Assembly: GCF_022539505.1 (NCBI RefSeq)
Contig: NC_061508.1
Coordinates: 61,575,754-61,639,753, forward strand
Source: Lolium rigidum
Taxonomy: Eukaryota > Streptophyta > Magnoliopsida > Poales > Poaceae
Reading direction: 5' to 3'
Length of the DNA stretch: 64,000 nt
In this document: positions 36,151-49,105 of the stretch, in pieces
How positions within the stretch are numbered: the stretch's first letter is position 1
How the letters are laid out: every line of letters begins with the position of its first letter
Program-made: the position numbers and the translations under genes
Notes under the pieces: generated by a model
What the model saw: the letters and a program-made list of their open reading frames with translations, nothing else
Database searches by the model: none
What the model was told of the DNA's origin: nothing

Positions 36151-36640
36151 TCAGAAGTCGTTTGGAAGCCAGGTTTTCATTTCGTTTGAAGCATTTTGAA
36201 ATGAATACCATTTACATTGTAATTCCAGAAATGGATCCTTGTTTGGTTGCTACAGGAATTGCAAATGACAGCATAATTTAATATTGAATTTGTAAATGGC
36301 TTCCACAGAGAAACGCAAATGATAGGTTTCAGTTCGGAATCGTGTTTACCCATGGCATCATTTTACTGGATTTCCTAAATGAAATGATGGTCCAATTCTG
36401 TGGCAACCAAACAGCCCACATGTGGAATTCCAAAATGAATTTCAGGATTTCAGGTCAAATGATGGATACCAAACGATTTGGATTCCTGATTTTTTATAAG
36501 GGAGATGTTTGGGATTTCTGTTGGGCTTCTTTTACGGTACCTTCTACTGTTAAATGAGAGGGACAAGTATGAAGCGATCGAATGGCTCAGACTCTTTGCC
36601 TGAGATTAGGCCCAGCAGGCCCAGGAGCCGTGATTACTTA
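36151..36640. other. Possible MITE relic
   Basis: Inverted words TTGTTTGGTTGC (about 36240) and GGCAACCAAACA (about 36403) could be terminal repeats of a small hAT or Tourist-type element. Target duplications are not clear. No gene is seen. Confidence 0.3.
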
Positions 36641-38456
36641 GAAAAAAGAAAAGTGGAATACGCGGCTGCCTCCCACCTCTGAAGAACGGTCTCAGAAAAA
36701 AAGTTGAAGACCACCGCCGCCTCCATCTCCCACGCGCCGTGACGACGCCGCCGCCTCCACCTCCCACGCGACGCGCCTACAGGACGATGGCCTCCGCCGC
36801 CTCCTTCACCTGGCACGCGGCCTGCCTGCATGGAGCTGCCGCCGACGCCACTCGCACGACTCCCTCGGCGCGTTTCTGATCTCCCCCACGGCGTACAGAT
36901 CGCTGGCAGGTACGCTGCTGCATAGGTATTTTCAAGCATCAATCTTTAACAAGGATCACCGACGCATCGTGCTGGCTCAGAGTGAAGAATTCTGCTTACA
37001 GCTAGGGACACTATATTTCCTTATTTCATCTATAGCATATGCAGAGATACTGAATTCTTATAGATTATAGTAAAAAAGAGTCATTTCTCAGCTCAAATCT
37101 TTAGCTATAAAATACAATCATGGCTATAAACATACATATCCATGTTTATGCTATCTGTAGCATTGCCAAGTGTAACTAATGCCAAATTTTGTTAATTCCA
37201 GATTTTATGGCAACACATGTGCAACTAAATAAGCTTACTACTGTACTGAATATGTCATCCAAGATTTTTTTAATACATCTATGTTTACATCTCCCAAAAA
37301 ATGCAGTGAAAACCCATTTTTAATAACCTGCAGTTGCGATGATAGTTGCTTTGTTTGTATGATCTGGTTGCTTGCATATCTAAACTGCTGAACATTCAGT
37401 TATACAAATAGCAAAACTGAACCACACAAATTCGAAAGATCATCAACTCGGTTTGCACTTGGCAATTAATTGTCAGAGAAGTCATGTAGCTTGTATTCAG
37501 ATTTGAGGCAAAAGGAATGTGTCAAGGAAACATGCATGCTACATTGCTGTTCCAGTTTAGTCCCTACATCCATGTTATTAGTCTTAGCTAGATACATTAT
37601 ACTAGCTTGTGTTCAAATTCAGAGAGAACTCAAAACCAGAACACCGTCTTCAGGCTTTGTAGCACGACCATTGTTCATGTTTTGCCTTAGCCCGTTATCT
37701 ATGCAGTATAGATATGCTGAATTACATAATTAGGTTGTAGCCCATTTGCCCATGTAGCATGATCCTGCTACTATATTTCTACTATGTTTTGGTATTTTCG
37801 GAACTCCCAGTATTATTGTTCAGCTGAAAAATGTAAAGCAATGATATGTTGAAATTTTATCAAGTTGTACGTGTGTGTGCATATAATGGAAAACGGAGGA
37901 AAACATTGCAGTAGTAGAGAGCTAAATTTAAATATCATCGGGAAAATCACCTGGTGTTCAATGAACATGAAGTTGTCTTTTTTTAGACATGATTTACCTG
38001 ACTAGTAACATGAATCTTACTTTTATGATGGCAGTTTATAGACATGGATGGTGAAGGCGTTGTCTTGGAGGAGCGTGAAGAGTACCGCTGCGTGGTTAGC
38101 AAGACCTTCTGAAGTGAGGAGGACGGTGTCCTCATACAAAAATACTGTTACAAAATCCTATCACTCTGCGTGGTTAGCAAGATACCTAGCCAGGCACGTA
38201 CTTTGAGGTGTGTGACAGTCCGAAGGTTACAAGTACATGGAGAACGAAAAACAACTATCTCTTCTGTAATCTTTGAATTCTGGCAGGGTTCAAGTGATAG
38301 TATAAGTTTGTAAACTTTAGTTCCTAGAAACCTTGACGCCAGTTAAATTTACATTTTGATACCTCATCTTTACTATGTAACTGATTATTAAAGGACAAAA
38401 TATTATCAAAATAGAGTGATTCGCCCTATATAAATGAAGATGCTAACGACTGTATT
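36641..38456 (+). other. Possible transcript of low coding potential
   Basis: A GC-rich block at 36655-36910 with an ATG (36787, MASAASFTWHAACLHG, stop after about 31 codons) ends at a donor-like GGCAG|GTACGC. A distant acceptor at about 38030-38035 precedes a short frame (MDGEGVVLEEREEYRCV). The AT-rich 1.1 kb between looks intronic. I could not assemble a convincing protein. It may be a pseudogene or non-coding transcript. Confidence 0.25.
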
Positions 38457-38464
38457 CAGGAGTA

Positions 38465-38656
38465 GGGAAATACTTTTGTACACCCACGCATGGGTGTGGG
38501 TGTTTCCATCACCGTCCATTTATTCCTTGAGATTCGTGCCCACCATGGTAGATGGAAAGATTCCTTTCTCTCTCCTCTTTTTATCCGAATCTCAAAGCAC
38601 AATGGACGGTGCCGGAAACACCCACACCCATGCGTGGGTGTACAAAATCCACTCTC
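38465..38656. mobile_element. 192-bp fold-back MITE with 8-bp target duplication
   Basis: Inverted arms of about 30 bp match almost perfectly (TTTTGTACACCCACGCATGG... and its complement). CAGGAGTA flanks it on both sides (38457-38464 and 38657-38664), suggesting a hAT- or Mutator-type MITE. Confidence 0.8.
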
Positions 38657-38664
38657 CAGGAGTA

Positions 38665-39093
38665 TAGGTAATAAATGAAATGCTGCTTGTGGGTTTCGGT
38701 CCGAAGGGAACATCGCAAAAGGCCATAGATAATCCATCTCTCCTGGGTAACCATCAGCCACCAATTCAATTTCTTAATTGTATTGGACACAAGAACTCTG
38801 GTTCCTAGCTTTAATGAAGCCAGAAGCGAACCAGACAAGTAGGCGATAGTAAAAGTCAAACGAGGACAACAGAGAATAAGCACAACACAATGAGAGAGAC
38901 TAACAATATGTAGATAACATGTAAGAAGTGATCAAAGTATACTTGCAAGGATTTAACTATTACATCTTGATATTATAAGGTGCATAGAAGTCTATTATAA
39001 TAACAAAATCTTTTCAGGATCTGAAAGCCATTTGCTATGCATTTAGATCACTCTACAGGTTTCTATATTCATAGACTGCTTGGATGCCCCAAC
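38665..39093 (-). other. Downstream region / 3' UTR of SEC61B
   Basis: No frame is supported. It lies 3' of the SEC61B stop on the minus strand and probably includes its 3' UTR. Confidence 0.3.
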
Positions 39094-39345
39094 CTAGTTG
39101 GGGGTGCAGTACAACTTCCCGAAAATATGTAGCACGGCAATAACAACAATAAACCGAATTCCCATGATCAGAAGAGCGTCTGCGGACATCTTGTGCCCAT
39201 CAGTTTCATCGGTGTAGAACTGAAGCATTGTACTGGCGCCACCACCACCTCCAGCAGCAGCACCACCACTGGTGGGTGGACGCCTGCGAATGCTTGCAGT
39301 AGCTGCTGCACTCCCTCTTGCCGGTGCATCAACATTGGCCACCAT
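39094..39345 (-). CDS. SEC61B: Protein transport protein Sec61 subunit beta
   Basis: This small tail-anchored subunit of the ER Sec61 protein-conducting channel helps cotranslational translocation. A single uninterrupted 83-aa exon starts [18 protein letters not shown], with an Arg-rich stretch and Gly/Ala linker (residues 20-37), the family hallmark MLQFYTDET (about residues 40-48) and a C-terminal transmembrane segment ([20 protein letters not shown], about 57-76). Length and order match plant Sec61 beta. On the minus strand a splice acceptor TGCAG|GGAG at about 39359 lies 14 bases before the ATG, so an upstream 5'-UTR exon is expected; an Athila-like element begins only about 150 bases further on. 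The coding region looks functional. Confidence 0.95.
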   Translation of the reverse strand: MVANVDAPARGSAAATASIRRRPPTSGGAAAGGGGGASTMLQFYTDETDGHKMSADALLIMGIRFIVVIAVLHIFGKLYCTPN

Positions 39346-39514
39346 CTTGTTTAATCTCCCTGCATGGAAGTAGGAATTTAGGTCAGAAGTCTTATAGCAC
39401 TATCATGAAGGACCAAAACATATACAATGTTCCAATGAAGACCGGGCATGTACATCACCATTGAAGTTCATCTGAAGTACATGGGTATGCATAAAACAAA
39501 GAAGCATAGGCTGG

Positions 39515-40711
39515 ATGCAATCACAATATGAGCAAAATAAATTGTTTACTAAAACTATGAATGAACAATCTACCTTGTTGAAGAATATAGGAAATCAACT
39601 TGAAAATCTGAATATGGAGATTTCTGGGTTGCAAACTAAACTTGCAAATGCTGAAAACCGAATCTCATACATGTCTGCGTCACAATCTTCTTTAATTAAT
39701 AAAATGGCTGCTAAACCTGAGGATATTGATAATAAAATTGTTACTACAGCAAATGCCATCCAAGTTAGAATTAATGAGAATATAAGATTGATGGCCGAAT
39801 TGCGTGCTAGGTGGGAGAAAGAAGAAAATGCTAAAGAAGATAATATAGCTAAAGTTTGGACTATTACCACCACTAGCAATGCTAATGCTCCACATGTTGC
39901 TGCACCTCCTACTAATAATGGTAAAAGAATTGGTGTTGGCAATGTTTCCACTTCTAATGCAAAGCCTGCAAAATTGCCAGAAACTGCTAAAACTGCTGAA
40001 ACTGCCTGTGATAAAACTGCTGAAATTTTTTCCAACATTGGGGATGATGATCCCATTGCTTTAGATTATAATGGTTTGGATTTTGATGATTGCCACATCT
40101 CTGAAGTTATAAAGTTCTTACAAAAACTTGCTAAGAGTCCTAATGCTAGTGCTATAAACTTGGCTTTCACAAAACATATTACAAATGCTCTCATAAAAGC
40201 TAGAGAAGAGAAACTAGAACGTGAAGCTTCTATTCCTAGGAAGCTAGAGGATGGTTGGGAGCCCATCATTAAGATGTAGGTCAATGACTTTGATTGTAAT
40301 GCTTTATGTGATCTTGGTGCAAGTATTTCCGTTATGCCTAAGAAGATTTATAACATGCTTGACTTGCTACCATTGAAAAATTGTTATTTGGATGTTAATC
40401 TTGCTGATAACTCTACAAAGAAACCTTTGGGGAGAGTTGATAATGTTCGCATTACCGTTAACAATAACCTTGTCCCCGTTGATTTTGTTGTCTTGGATAT
40501 TGAATGCAATGCATCTTGTCCCATTATATTGGGAAGACCTTTTCTTCGAACTGTTGGAGCTATCATTGATATGAAGGAAGGTAATATTAAATATCAATTT
40601 CCTCTCAAGAAAGGTATGGAACACTTCTCTAGAAAGAGAATGAAGTTACCTTTTGATTCTATTATTAGAACAAATTATGATGTTGATACTTCGTCTCTTG
40701 ATAACACTTGA
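39515..40711 (+). pseudogene. Athila-like gag C-terminus and aspartic protease
   Basis: One frame of 398 codons is interrupted by a TAG at 40277-40279. The first part (39515-40276) is coiled-coil gag sequence (LLKNIGNQLENLNMEISGLQ) with an Ala/Thr-rich linker. The second part has the retropepsin active-site segment CDLGASISVMP (D-L-G form, usual for Athila) and the ILGRPFLRTVGA strand that follows in this family. RT, RNase H and integrase are absent, so mobility would depend on another element. Confidence 0.75.
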
Positions 40712-43299
40712 TATACACTTTTTGCGCCTAGCTGAAAGGCGTTAAAGAAAAGCGCTTATGGGAGACAACCCATGTTTTTACTACAGTACTTTTATTTTAT
40801 ATTTGAGTCTTGGAAGTTGTTACTACTGTAGCAACCTCTCCTTATCTTAGTTTTGTGCATTGTTGTGCCAAGTAAAGTCGTTGATAGTAAGGTTCATACT
40901 AGATTTGGATTGCTGCACAGAAAAAGATTTCTTTCTGTCACGAATTTCGACCTGCCTCTCTGTAGGTAGCTCAGAAAAATCCGCCAATTTACATGCGTGA
41001 TCCTTAGATATGTACGCAACTTTCATTCAATTTGGGAATTTTCATCTGAGCAAGTCTGGTGCCACTTTAAAATTCATCTTTACGAACTGTTCTGTTTTGA
41101 CAGATTCTGTCTTTTATTTCGCATTGCCTGTTTTGCTATGTTAGATGGATTTCTTTGTTCCATTAACTTTCAGTAGCTTTGTGCAATGTCCATAAGTGTT
41201 AAGAATGATTATGTCACCTCTGAATATATGAATTATGCACTGATCCTCTAATGAGTTTGTTTCGAGTTTGGTGTGGAGGAAGTTTTCAAGGGTCAAGAGA
41301 GGAGGATGACACAATATGATCAAGAAGAGTGAAAAGTCAAAGCTTGGGGATGCCCCCGTGGTTCATCCCTGCATATTTTAAGAAGACTCAAGCGTCTAAG
41401 CTTGGGGATGCCCAAGGCATCCCTTCTTCATCGACAACTTATCAGGTTCCTCTAGTGAAACTATATTTTTATTCCGTCACATCTTATGTGCTTTACTTGG
41501 AGCGTCTGTTTGTTTTTGTTTTTGTTTTGTTTGAATAAAATGGATGCTAGCATTCATTGTGTGGGAGAGAGACACGCTCCGCTGTTGCATATGGACAAAT
41601 ATGTCCTTAGGCTTTACTCATAATATTCATGGCGAAGGTTGAATCTTCTTCGTTAAATTGTTATATGGTTGGAATCGGGAAATGCTACATGTAGTAATTC
41701 TAAAATGTCTTGAATAATTTGATTCTTGGCAATTGTTGTGCTCATGTTTAAGCTCTTGCATCATATACTTTGCACCCATTAATGAAGAAATACATAGAGC
41801 TTGCTAAAATTTGGTTTGCATAATTGGTCTCTCTAAGGTCTAGATAATTTCTAGTATTGGTTTGAACAACAAGGAAGACGGTGTAGAGTCTTATAATGTT
41901 TACAATATGTCTTTTATGTGAGTTTTGCTGCATCGGTTCATCCTTGTGTTTGTTTCAAATAACCTTGCTAGCCTAAACCTTGTATCGAGAAGGAATACTT
42001 CTCATGCATCCAAAATCCTTGAGCCAACCACTATGCCATTTGTGTCCACCATACCTACCCACTACATGGTATTTCTCCGCCATTCCAAAGTAAATTGCTT
42101 GAGTGCTACCTTTAAAATTTCTATTCTTTGCCTTTGCAATATATAGCTCATGGGACAAATAGCCTAAAAACTATTGTGGTATTGAATATGTAATTATGCA
42201 CTTTATCTCTTATTAAGTTGCTTGTTGTGCGATAACCATGTTCCTGGGGACGCCATCAACTACTCTTTGTTGAATATCATGTGAGTTGCTATGCATGTCC
42301 GTCTTGTCTAAAGTAAGGGAGATTTACCACTCATTTAATGGTTAGAGTATGCATAATGTTAGAGAAGAACATTGGGCCGCTAACTAAAGCCATGATCCAT
42401 GGTGGAAGTTTCAGTTTTGGACATATATCCTCAATCTCATATGAGAACATTAATTGTTGCTACATGCTTATGCATTAAAGAGGAGTCCATTATCCGTTGT
42501 CTATGTTGTCCCGGTATGGATGTCTAAGTTGAGAATAATCAAAAGCGAGAAATCCAATGCGAGCTTTCTCCTTAGACCTTTGTACAGAGCGGCATAGAGG
42601 TACCCCTTTGTGACACTTGGTTAAAACATGTGTATTGCGATGATAATCCCGGTAATCCAAGCTAATTAGGACAAGGTGCAGGCACTATTAGTATACTATG
42701 CATGAGGCTTGCAACTTATAAGATATAATTTACATAACACATATGCTTTATTACTACCGTTGACAAAATTGTTTCTTGTTTTCAAAACCAAAGCTCTAGC
42801 ACAAATATAGCAATCAATGCTTCCCTCTGCGAAGGGCCTTTCTTTTACCTTTATGTTGAGTCAGTTCACCTATCTCTCTCCACCTCAAGAAGCAAACACT
42901 TGTGTGAAGCTGTGCATTGATTCCTACATACTTGCATATTGCACTTGTTATATTACTTTACATTGACAATATCCATGAGATATACATGTTATAAGTTGAA
43001 AGCAACCGCTGAAACTTAATCTTCCTTTGTGTTGCTTCAATACCTTTACTTTGATTTATTGCTTTATGAGTTAACTCTTATGCAAGACTTATTGATGCTT
43101 GTCTTGAAAGTACTATCCATGAAAAGTCTTTGCTATATGATTCATTTGTTTACTCATGTCATTACCATTGTTTTGATCGCTGCATTCATTACATATGCTT
43201 ACAATAGTATGATCAAGGTTATGATGGCATGTCACTCCAGAAATTATCTTTGTTATCGTTTACCTGCTCGGGACGAGTAGGAAGTAAGCTTGGGGATGC
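40712..43299 (+). other. Non-coding interior of element B
   Basis: About 2.6 kb without a plausible gene. It corresponds to the non-coding interior of element A in reverse orientation. It ends with the polypurine stretch AAGCTTGGGGATGC (43286-43299) directly before the LTR. Doubled AAGCTTGGGGATGCC words near 41340 and 41398 mirror those of element A. Confidence 0.75.
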
Positions 43300-44897
43300 T
43301 GATACGTCTCCAACGTATCGATAATTTCTTATGTTCCATGCCACATTATTGATGATATCTACATGTTTTATGCATACTTTATGTCATATTTATGCATTTT
43401 CCGGTACTAACCTATTAACGAGATGCCGAAGAGCCGATTCTTTGTTTTCTGCTGTTTTTGGTTTCGAAATCCTAGTAAGGAAATATTCTCGGAATTGGAC
43501 GAAATCAACGCCCGGGGGCCTATTTTGCCACGAAGCTTCCGGAAGACCGAGAGGACTTACGAAGTGGGGCCACGAGGTGGCCGAGACACAAGGGCGGCGC
43601 GGCACTGGGCCTTGGCCACGCCCGGCTGTTGTGTGGGGCCCTCGTGTGGCCCCACGACTTGCCCTTCCGCCTACATATAGTCTTCGTCGCGAAACCCCCG
43701 ATACCGAGAGCCACGATACGGAAAACCTTCCGGAGACGCCGCCGCCGCCAATCCCATCTCGGGGGATTCAGGAGATCGCCTCCGGCACCCTGCCGGAGAG
43801 GGGAATCATCTCCCGGAGGACTCTTCACCGCCATGGTCGCCTCCGGAGTGATGAGTGAGTAGTTCACCCCTGGACTATGGGTCCATAGCGGTAGCTAGAT
43901 GGTCGTCTTCTCCTTATGTGCTTCATTGTCGGATCTTGTGAGCTGCCTAACATGATCAAGATCATCTATCTATAATGCTATATGTTGTGTTTGTTGGGAT
44001 CCGATGGATAGAGAATACTATGTTATGTTGATTATCAATCTATTACCTATGTGTTGTTTATAATCTTGCATGCTCTCCGTTATTAGTAGAGGCTACGGCC
44101 AAGTTTTTACTCTTAACTCCAAGAGGGAGTATTTATGCTCGATAGTGGGTTCATGCCTCCATTAAATCCGGGACGATGATGAGAAAGTTCTAAGGTTGTG
44201 GATGTCTTGTTGCCATTAGGGATAAAACATTGATGCTATGTCCGAGGATGTAGTTATTGATTACATTACACACCATACTTAATGCAATTGTCTCGTTGTT
44301 TGCAACTTAATACTTGGAAGGGGTTCGGATGATAACTCGAAGGTGGACTTTTTAGGCATAGATGCATGCTGGATAGCGGTCTATGTATTTTGTCGTAATG
44401 CCCAATTAAATCTCACTATACTCATCATATCAAGTATGTGCATGGTCATGCCCTCTCTATTTGTCAATTGCCCAACTGTAATTTGTTCACCCAACATGCT
44501 ATTTATCTTATGGGAGAGACACCTCTAGTGAACCGTGGACCCCGGTCCATTCTTTTACATCGAATACAATCTACTTGCAATACTTGTTCTACTGTTTTCT
44601 GCAAACAATCATCATCCACACTATACATCTAATCCTTTGTTACAGCAAGCCGGTGAGATTGACAACCTCACTGTTTTGTTGGGGCAAAGTACTTTGGTTG
44701 TGTTGTGCAGGTTCCACATTGGCGCCAGAATCCCTGGTGTTGCGCCGCACTACATCCCGCCGCCATCAACCTTCGACGTGCTTCTTGGCTCCTCCTGGTT
44801 CGATAAACCTTGGTTTCTTTCTAAGGGAAAACTTGCTACTGTACGCATCACACCTTCCTCTTGAGGTTCCCAACGGACGTGTCGACTGCACGCATCA
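43300..44897 (+). repeat. Element B 3' LTR
   Basis: Starts TGATACGTCTCC and ends CACGCATCA, 1598 bp. A CATATAG TATA-like word occurs near 43674, where U3 should end. It is diverged from both element A LTRs, so A and B are separate insertions. Confidence 0.85.
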
Positions 44898-47431
44898 TTC
44901 CATCAAATAATACAATCGGCCATTAATAAAGGACGATTGAAATTTGTTGAAACAGAAACAGATGGCCAATCTATTTCGATTGGTCTTGATGGAAAAAACT
45001 TATTGCATCGGTTACCTCTAGCCGATTCATATGATGATGAGAAGGTATACACTAAGGATAATGGGATCACATTCTCAAGTAAAGAAATTATACAAGAGCA
45101 TATTAAAGACATTCTTGGAGCTGGGTGTTTCATTGAAGCTACACCAAGGATCAAGCACTGGGGGGCAACAACAAAATTCAAAGATCAATGGATGCAAAAC
45201 AAAACATGACAAAGGCCGTGATAAGCACAAGGGTAAGAAAACTAAAGTCACTTTCGCAGAGTTATTGGAGAAATACAAGAAGGAGAGTGAAGCAAAAAGT
45301 GCTTATCGGCCAAGTAGTGCAAAGTCATCAAGATCACCCCCAAGGCGAAAGTCTAAAGACCGGGATTGGCAAAGGAAGAAGTTCAATGCAACAGCTTCGT
45401 ATCCTCCTTATGGGCCACCAATGCCAATGTCATGGACACCTCCTTATGCTGATGGTTATCCATATCCATCATGGGATAGGTATGGCCCAAGGGCACAATA
45501 TGCGTCTTACTATATATCATCTAACCCAAATTATGCAGCTCCAAGAAGATCATCATTTGATCAATAATCACATGTCAAAGTCCGTTTCAATAAATAGGAA
45601 TCGGTTAGGAGCTCAAGGAAGAAGAATGAGGTGGTCAAGCAAGTTTACCCAAGTGAAAAAGGATAACCGTAAGCGTGATGTTTCAGATTCGATTTTAAAT
45701 AATAAAGAGCCGGTCAATTTGATCTTGGCTGCTAACAGCAAAGAGATGAAGGAAATAACTGTTGAAGCTCGATGTACCAAATCTGAACAAGTAAAATTGA
45801 AAGTGCCCAAGGCCAAGGAACAAACGCCACCATGCAAAATTAAATCACAGCCGGGATGCTCGCTCAGCTTAACAAGCTGGCAAGAGAGGAAACTGAAACG
45901 GCTTAGTGCCGAGAAACTGAAAAGGAAGAACATGGCATGGGTCCCTAAGGAAGAACCTCAAGGCAAGGAGGATGTGCAAGTTCTTATTGCAAGAATAGCA
46001 ACAAGGATGAAGGAAGAAAAGACCGAGGCGGCAAACGATCAAGCAAGAATTTTCTATCATATAATAAGAGGTTTCGGTCCGCACATCATACATATTTTTC
46101 AGCTATGCCATTTATGCATATGCCATGTAGCATATCCTCAGGTATGATCAGTTACCCTTCATGGTCTTATTTTAATCCGTGGATGCATTACAATTTTTTA
46201 CATCATCAAAGGGTATTACTAAATCGTTATTCATTTGGTTAGTTGCAATTTTGTTGCTAATATGAGAGGCCGAAATATTTGAAGTTCATAATTAGAGTTG
46301 TTTTATTTTGTTTATTTTGGCTATACAAACTTTGGTGGATGAATTATACAGGCCTCTGAGGCAAACAACATATGGCCGATACTTATCTTATCGCCCTAAG
46401 AGAATTATCGAATCATGGACGATGTGGCTTGCTAACATCGTCCCTAGTCCTACTGAAACCCAAGACAAGGTATGCGTTTATTGAATATTATGCTTATGCT
46501 TTTGTAATTTTGCTTATGAATTTATAAATCTATGAAAGACCAAATTGTACTAAATTTCGTTGTTGGGAACTGATTATGAGCATATAGTATGGTTGTTGAT
46601 CTTGTCTCTATATTACCATGGAGATTGTACGTTGATGCTTCAGTTTTTGAAAGCAATAGCCAAGTCTTTGGTATTGTTTATTTATCTCCTAGTGGTTCTG
46701 TTTTCAAAGCCTCACGCCGCTTAGATTATCTTAGGCCGAATATGAAGCTTTGCTATTCGTGCTAGAACTGTTTTTTGCTATAGGTGCTACACATATTTAG
46801 GCTTCTAGTGATTCATTGGTAGTAGTATAATAAAAATTCAAGGTTTGCCAATGTTTCGACGAATCACTTGTTGTTTATCTTGATAAATGTCTAGCTATTC
46901 TTATCTTGAATTGCGTTATCATTTCTCATATATTTAGACATGAAATCTGAAGAGAAAATGAGTTGGATCAACTATCATCTGGCTACCGTGTTTTTTTTGT
47001 TGTATCTCACATTCTACAAGAGCCGATGCTTTGTTTCGCCAACATAGGTAAGGCCGGATTGGATCCCACTACTTCGGCTGCTAATAAAAGATATAGTGCA
47101 GGTGAAGATGAAGACCAGATGAGGCTCATTGTTGTTTACATGAGAAATCTAATGAAAAGAGTGAACCTTAATGTTCATCGATGGTTGCTATGAGAGATGC
47201 ACATGAAGATATTTGTGATATCCATAAATCCCTCAAGATAAAGTGGTTGTTCTCAAAGGCAATTATTTGAAGACGTTCTACTAAAATGGCAGCCAACCTG
47301 AAGATAAATGGCCGATACAGAATTATCGCCCTTTAAACCAATGGTCGATGGAGTGTTGACATCGTCCTTAGCTAAAGATGGAGCAAGTTATTTTCTGGCA
47401 CGCAAGCTCTGCCAGAAAACAGGGGGGCATG
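44898..47431 (+). pseudogene. Tat-like Ty3/gypsy interior: gag/linker and extra RNase H remnants
   Basis: 44903-45208 is an open gag-type segment (INKGRLKFVETETDGQ, then KDILGAGCFIEATP). 45210-45567 continues in another frame with a basic, Pro/Tyr-rich stretch (FAELLEKYKKESEAK, SRSPPRRKSKDRDW). 46610-46960 matches a second, archaeal-type RNase H as found in Tat elements (WRLYVDASVFESNSQ, then AEYEALLF after a one-base shift, then SSDSLVVV), with several stops. RT and integrase are missing. Element B inserted into its gag end. Confidence 0.5.
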
Positions 47432-48330
47432 TGTTGACACTCATTTTGGGCCGATAGCTAATCAAGGATAAAATCCCGCCGTGACAAATGAAAATAGATG
47501 AGGCCCCATTAGAAAGATTCACTCGGCGAGTTTTTATTGCTCATTGAGGAAACATAATATCCACCATGTCAAGTTTTTCCATGATCCGGCTTGATAGCCG
47601 ATTGTGCGAACAGTCAGAGGTAACCTCGAGGATCAAGATATGAAGGATTCCAATAGAGCTCATTTCAAGATGACCTCAAATGGAAAAATGATAGAAACAA
47701 AAGTTGTGCGTCTCATCAAAACAAGCAACTTTGTTTTTTGTGTCATCATGATCCGAGATGGTATGTGACCTTTGGAATATATACCAGGCACGAAAGACTC
47801 CGATGTCTGGTCCGAAGCGTAAGGAAAATTATTTAAATACGAATCTGCGAATTGGACGAACATTTTTACGTTCGGATGATTTTTACAGGTCAAGATCTAC
47901 TCGGATGAAACAGTGGTCAACGTGAAAGTTCTTCGTTTTTTCAAGACGAACAACTTTATTGTTTACAAGATTTTGATTTGAGGTCTTTTACTGCCTCAAA
48001 GTTGTCCCGCAAGGTACTGCCAGTTTTAAACCGAACAGTTTTGGAAAGTTCGGTTCAAACCATCCGAATTGGACCTAGTTTAGGGTTTTGGACGTGTATC
48101 CAACCCTTCATCTTACACGGAAAGTCCAGCCGCCCTTTATATACATGATGGGTGATGGCCGATTGAAACAACACCAATCGAACAAATTAATCTACTACTT
48201 TTTCGTGTTTATCTACCTTTATCTTTTCCCCCTTGTATCTCCCTTCTCGTTCTTCGTTGTTCTTCAGGATTGGAGGCTGCGAATCCACGAGGTCCTAGGG
48301 GCGGTCAGGCCGATCTAGGGCACCCCATAG
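47432..48330 (+). mobile_element. Tat-like gypsy 3' LTR (end uncertain)
   Basis: Polypurine tract AGGGGGGCAT (47421-47430) is followed by TGTTGACACTCATTTTGGGC. A TATA box (TTTATATACA, about 48137-48146) is followed by a CT-rich leader. The 3' end is not defined; sequence typical of R/U5 continues to about 48330 and may extend to 48530. Confidence 0.5.
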
Positions 48331-49105
48331 CCGCCGCAAGCCCTGATGGGGTCCCTCCCGGTCGAGCGGGTTTTCGGGTCTACAAAAGCGCTCGCTGGAC
48401 TGTCTTGCGTATCGCGCTTCCGGCGAGCCTCCCTCGGCGCGTGCTGCCGCGCATCACGCTCGGCGTCGAGGGTACACGGCGACGTGTTCGTGTGCGAACA
48501 GCAGCACAAAACGCCATCACTTCATTTGCGGTGCACATGGTCCAGCATGCCGATCCATGTATGCAGTAACAGTAGCAGCGGAAATAAAGCAGAATGATTG
48601 TTCTTATGTTTTATTCTAGCCTTCAGCTAATCCATGCAGTAAAAGACGGATGAGTACAAGTCAAACAGGAAGGCCTTGTTTGGCAAAAGTGTTTTGTAGA
48701 GTATTTGAGAGTATTTTTTGGAGGGGATTGGGTGAAAACACCCCTCTCACAAAAAACACTTTGTTACACCAAAATACCCTCACTCGTCAATACTGTTCAT
48801 TGGTTTTCTATTTGGAAGGCAGGGATACGAACTTGAATTTCAGCAGACTTTTTTTCACAGTTCAGACAAGTTACGAAGTGAAATCTCTTCGACTTGGAAG
48901 TTTACGCTCCAAGAGCAATCACTGGTACTTGATACATTCAGAAATCAAAGTTGACAAAGAATCAGCTAAACAAAGAAGCAATTTTCGAGTACTAGTTCAA
49001 GTGTTCTAGTGTGACTCATTCGATTGAAAAGTAGAACTCGAATCAGTACTAGCTAAGAAAGTCCAGATCAAGTACAAGATACAGTAGAATCAAGTACACG
49101 ATATA
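48331..49105. other. Spacer with a Tourist-like terminal motif
   Basis: GC-rich to about 48540, then AT-rich. GGCCTTGTTTGGCAAAAG at 48672-48689 resembles the terminus of a Tourist/hAT-type MITE. A complementary CCAAACAGGGCC occurs at 55334-55345, beyond the mariner insertion, but whether the two belong together is unclear. No gene. Confidence 0.35.

Larger units (their letters stand above)
39500..44897 (+). mobile_element. Athila-like Ty3/gypsy retrotransposon B, 5'-truncated
   Basis: Same family as element A but on the plus strand. It holds the gag C-terminal part and protease (39515-40711), a 2.6-kb non-coding stretch (40712-43299) and the 3' LTR (43300-44897). The 5' LTR, primer site and gag N-terminus are missing. 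The left junction, near 39500, adjoins the SEC61B 5' region. The right side enters a different gypsy element at 44898. Confidence 0.85.
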
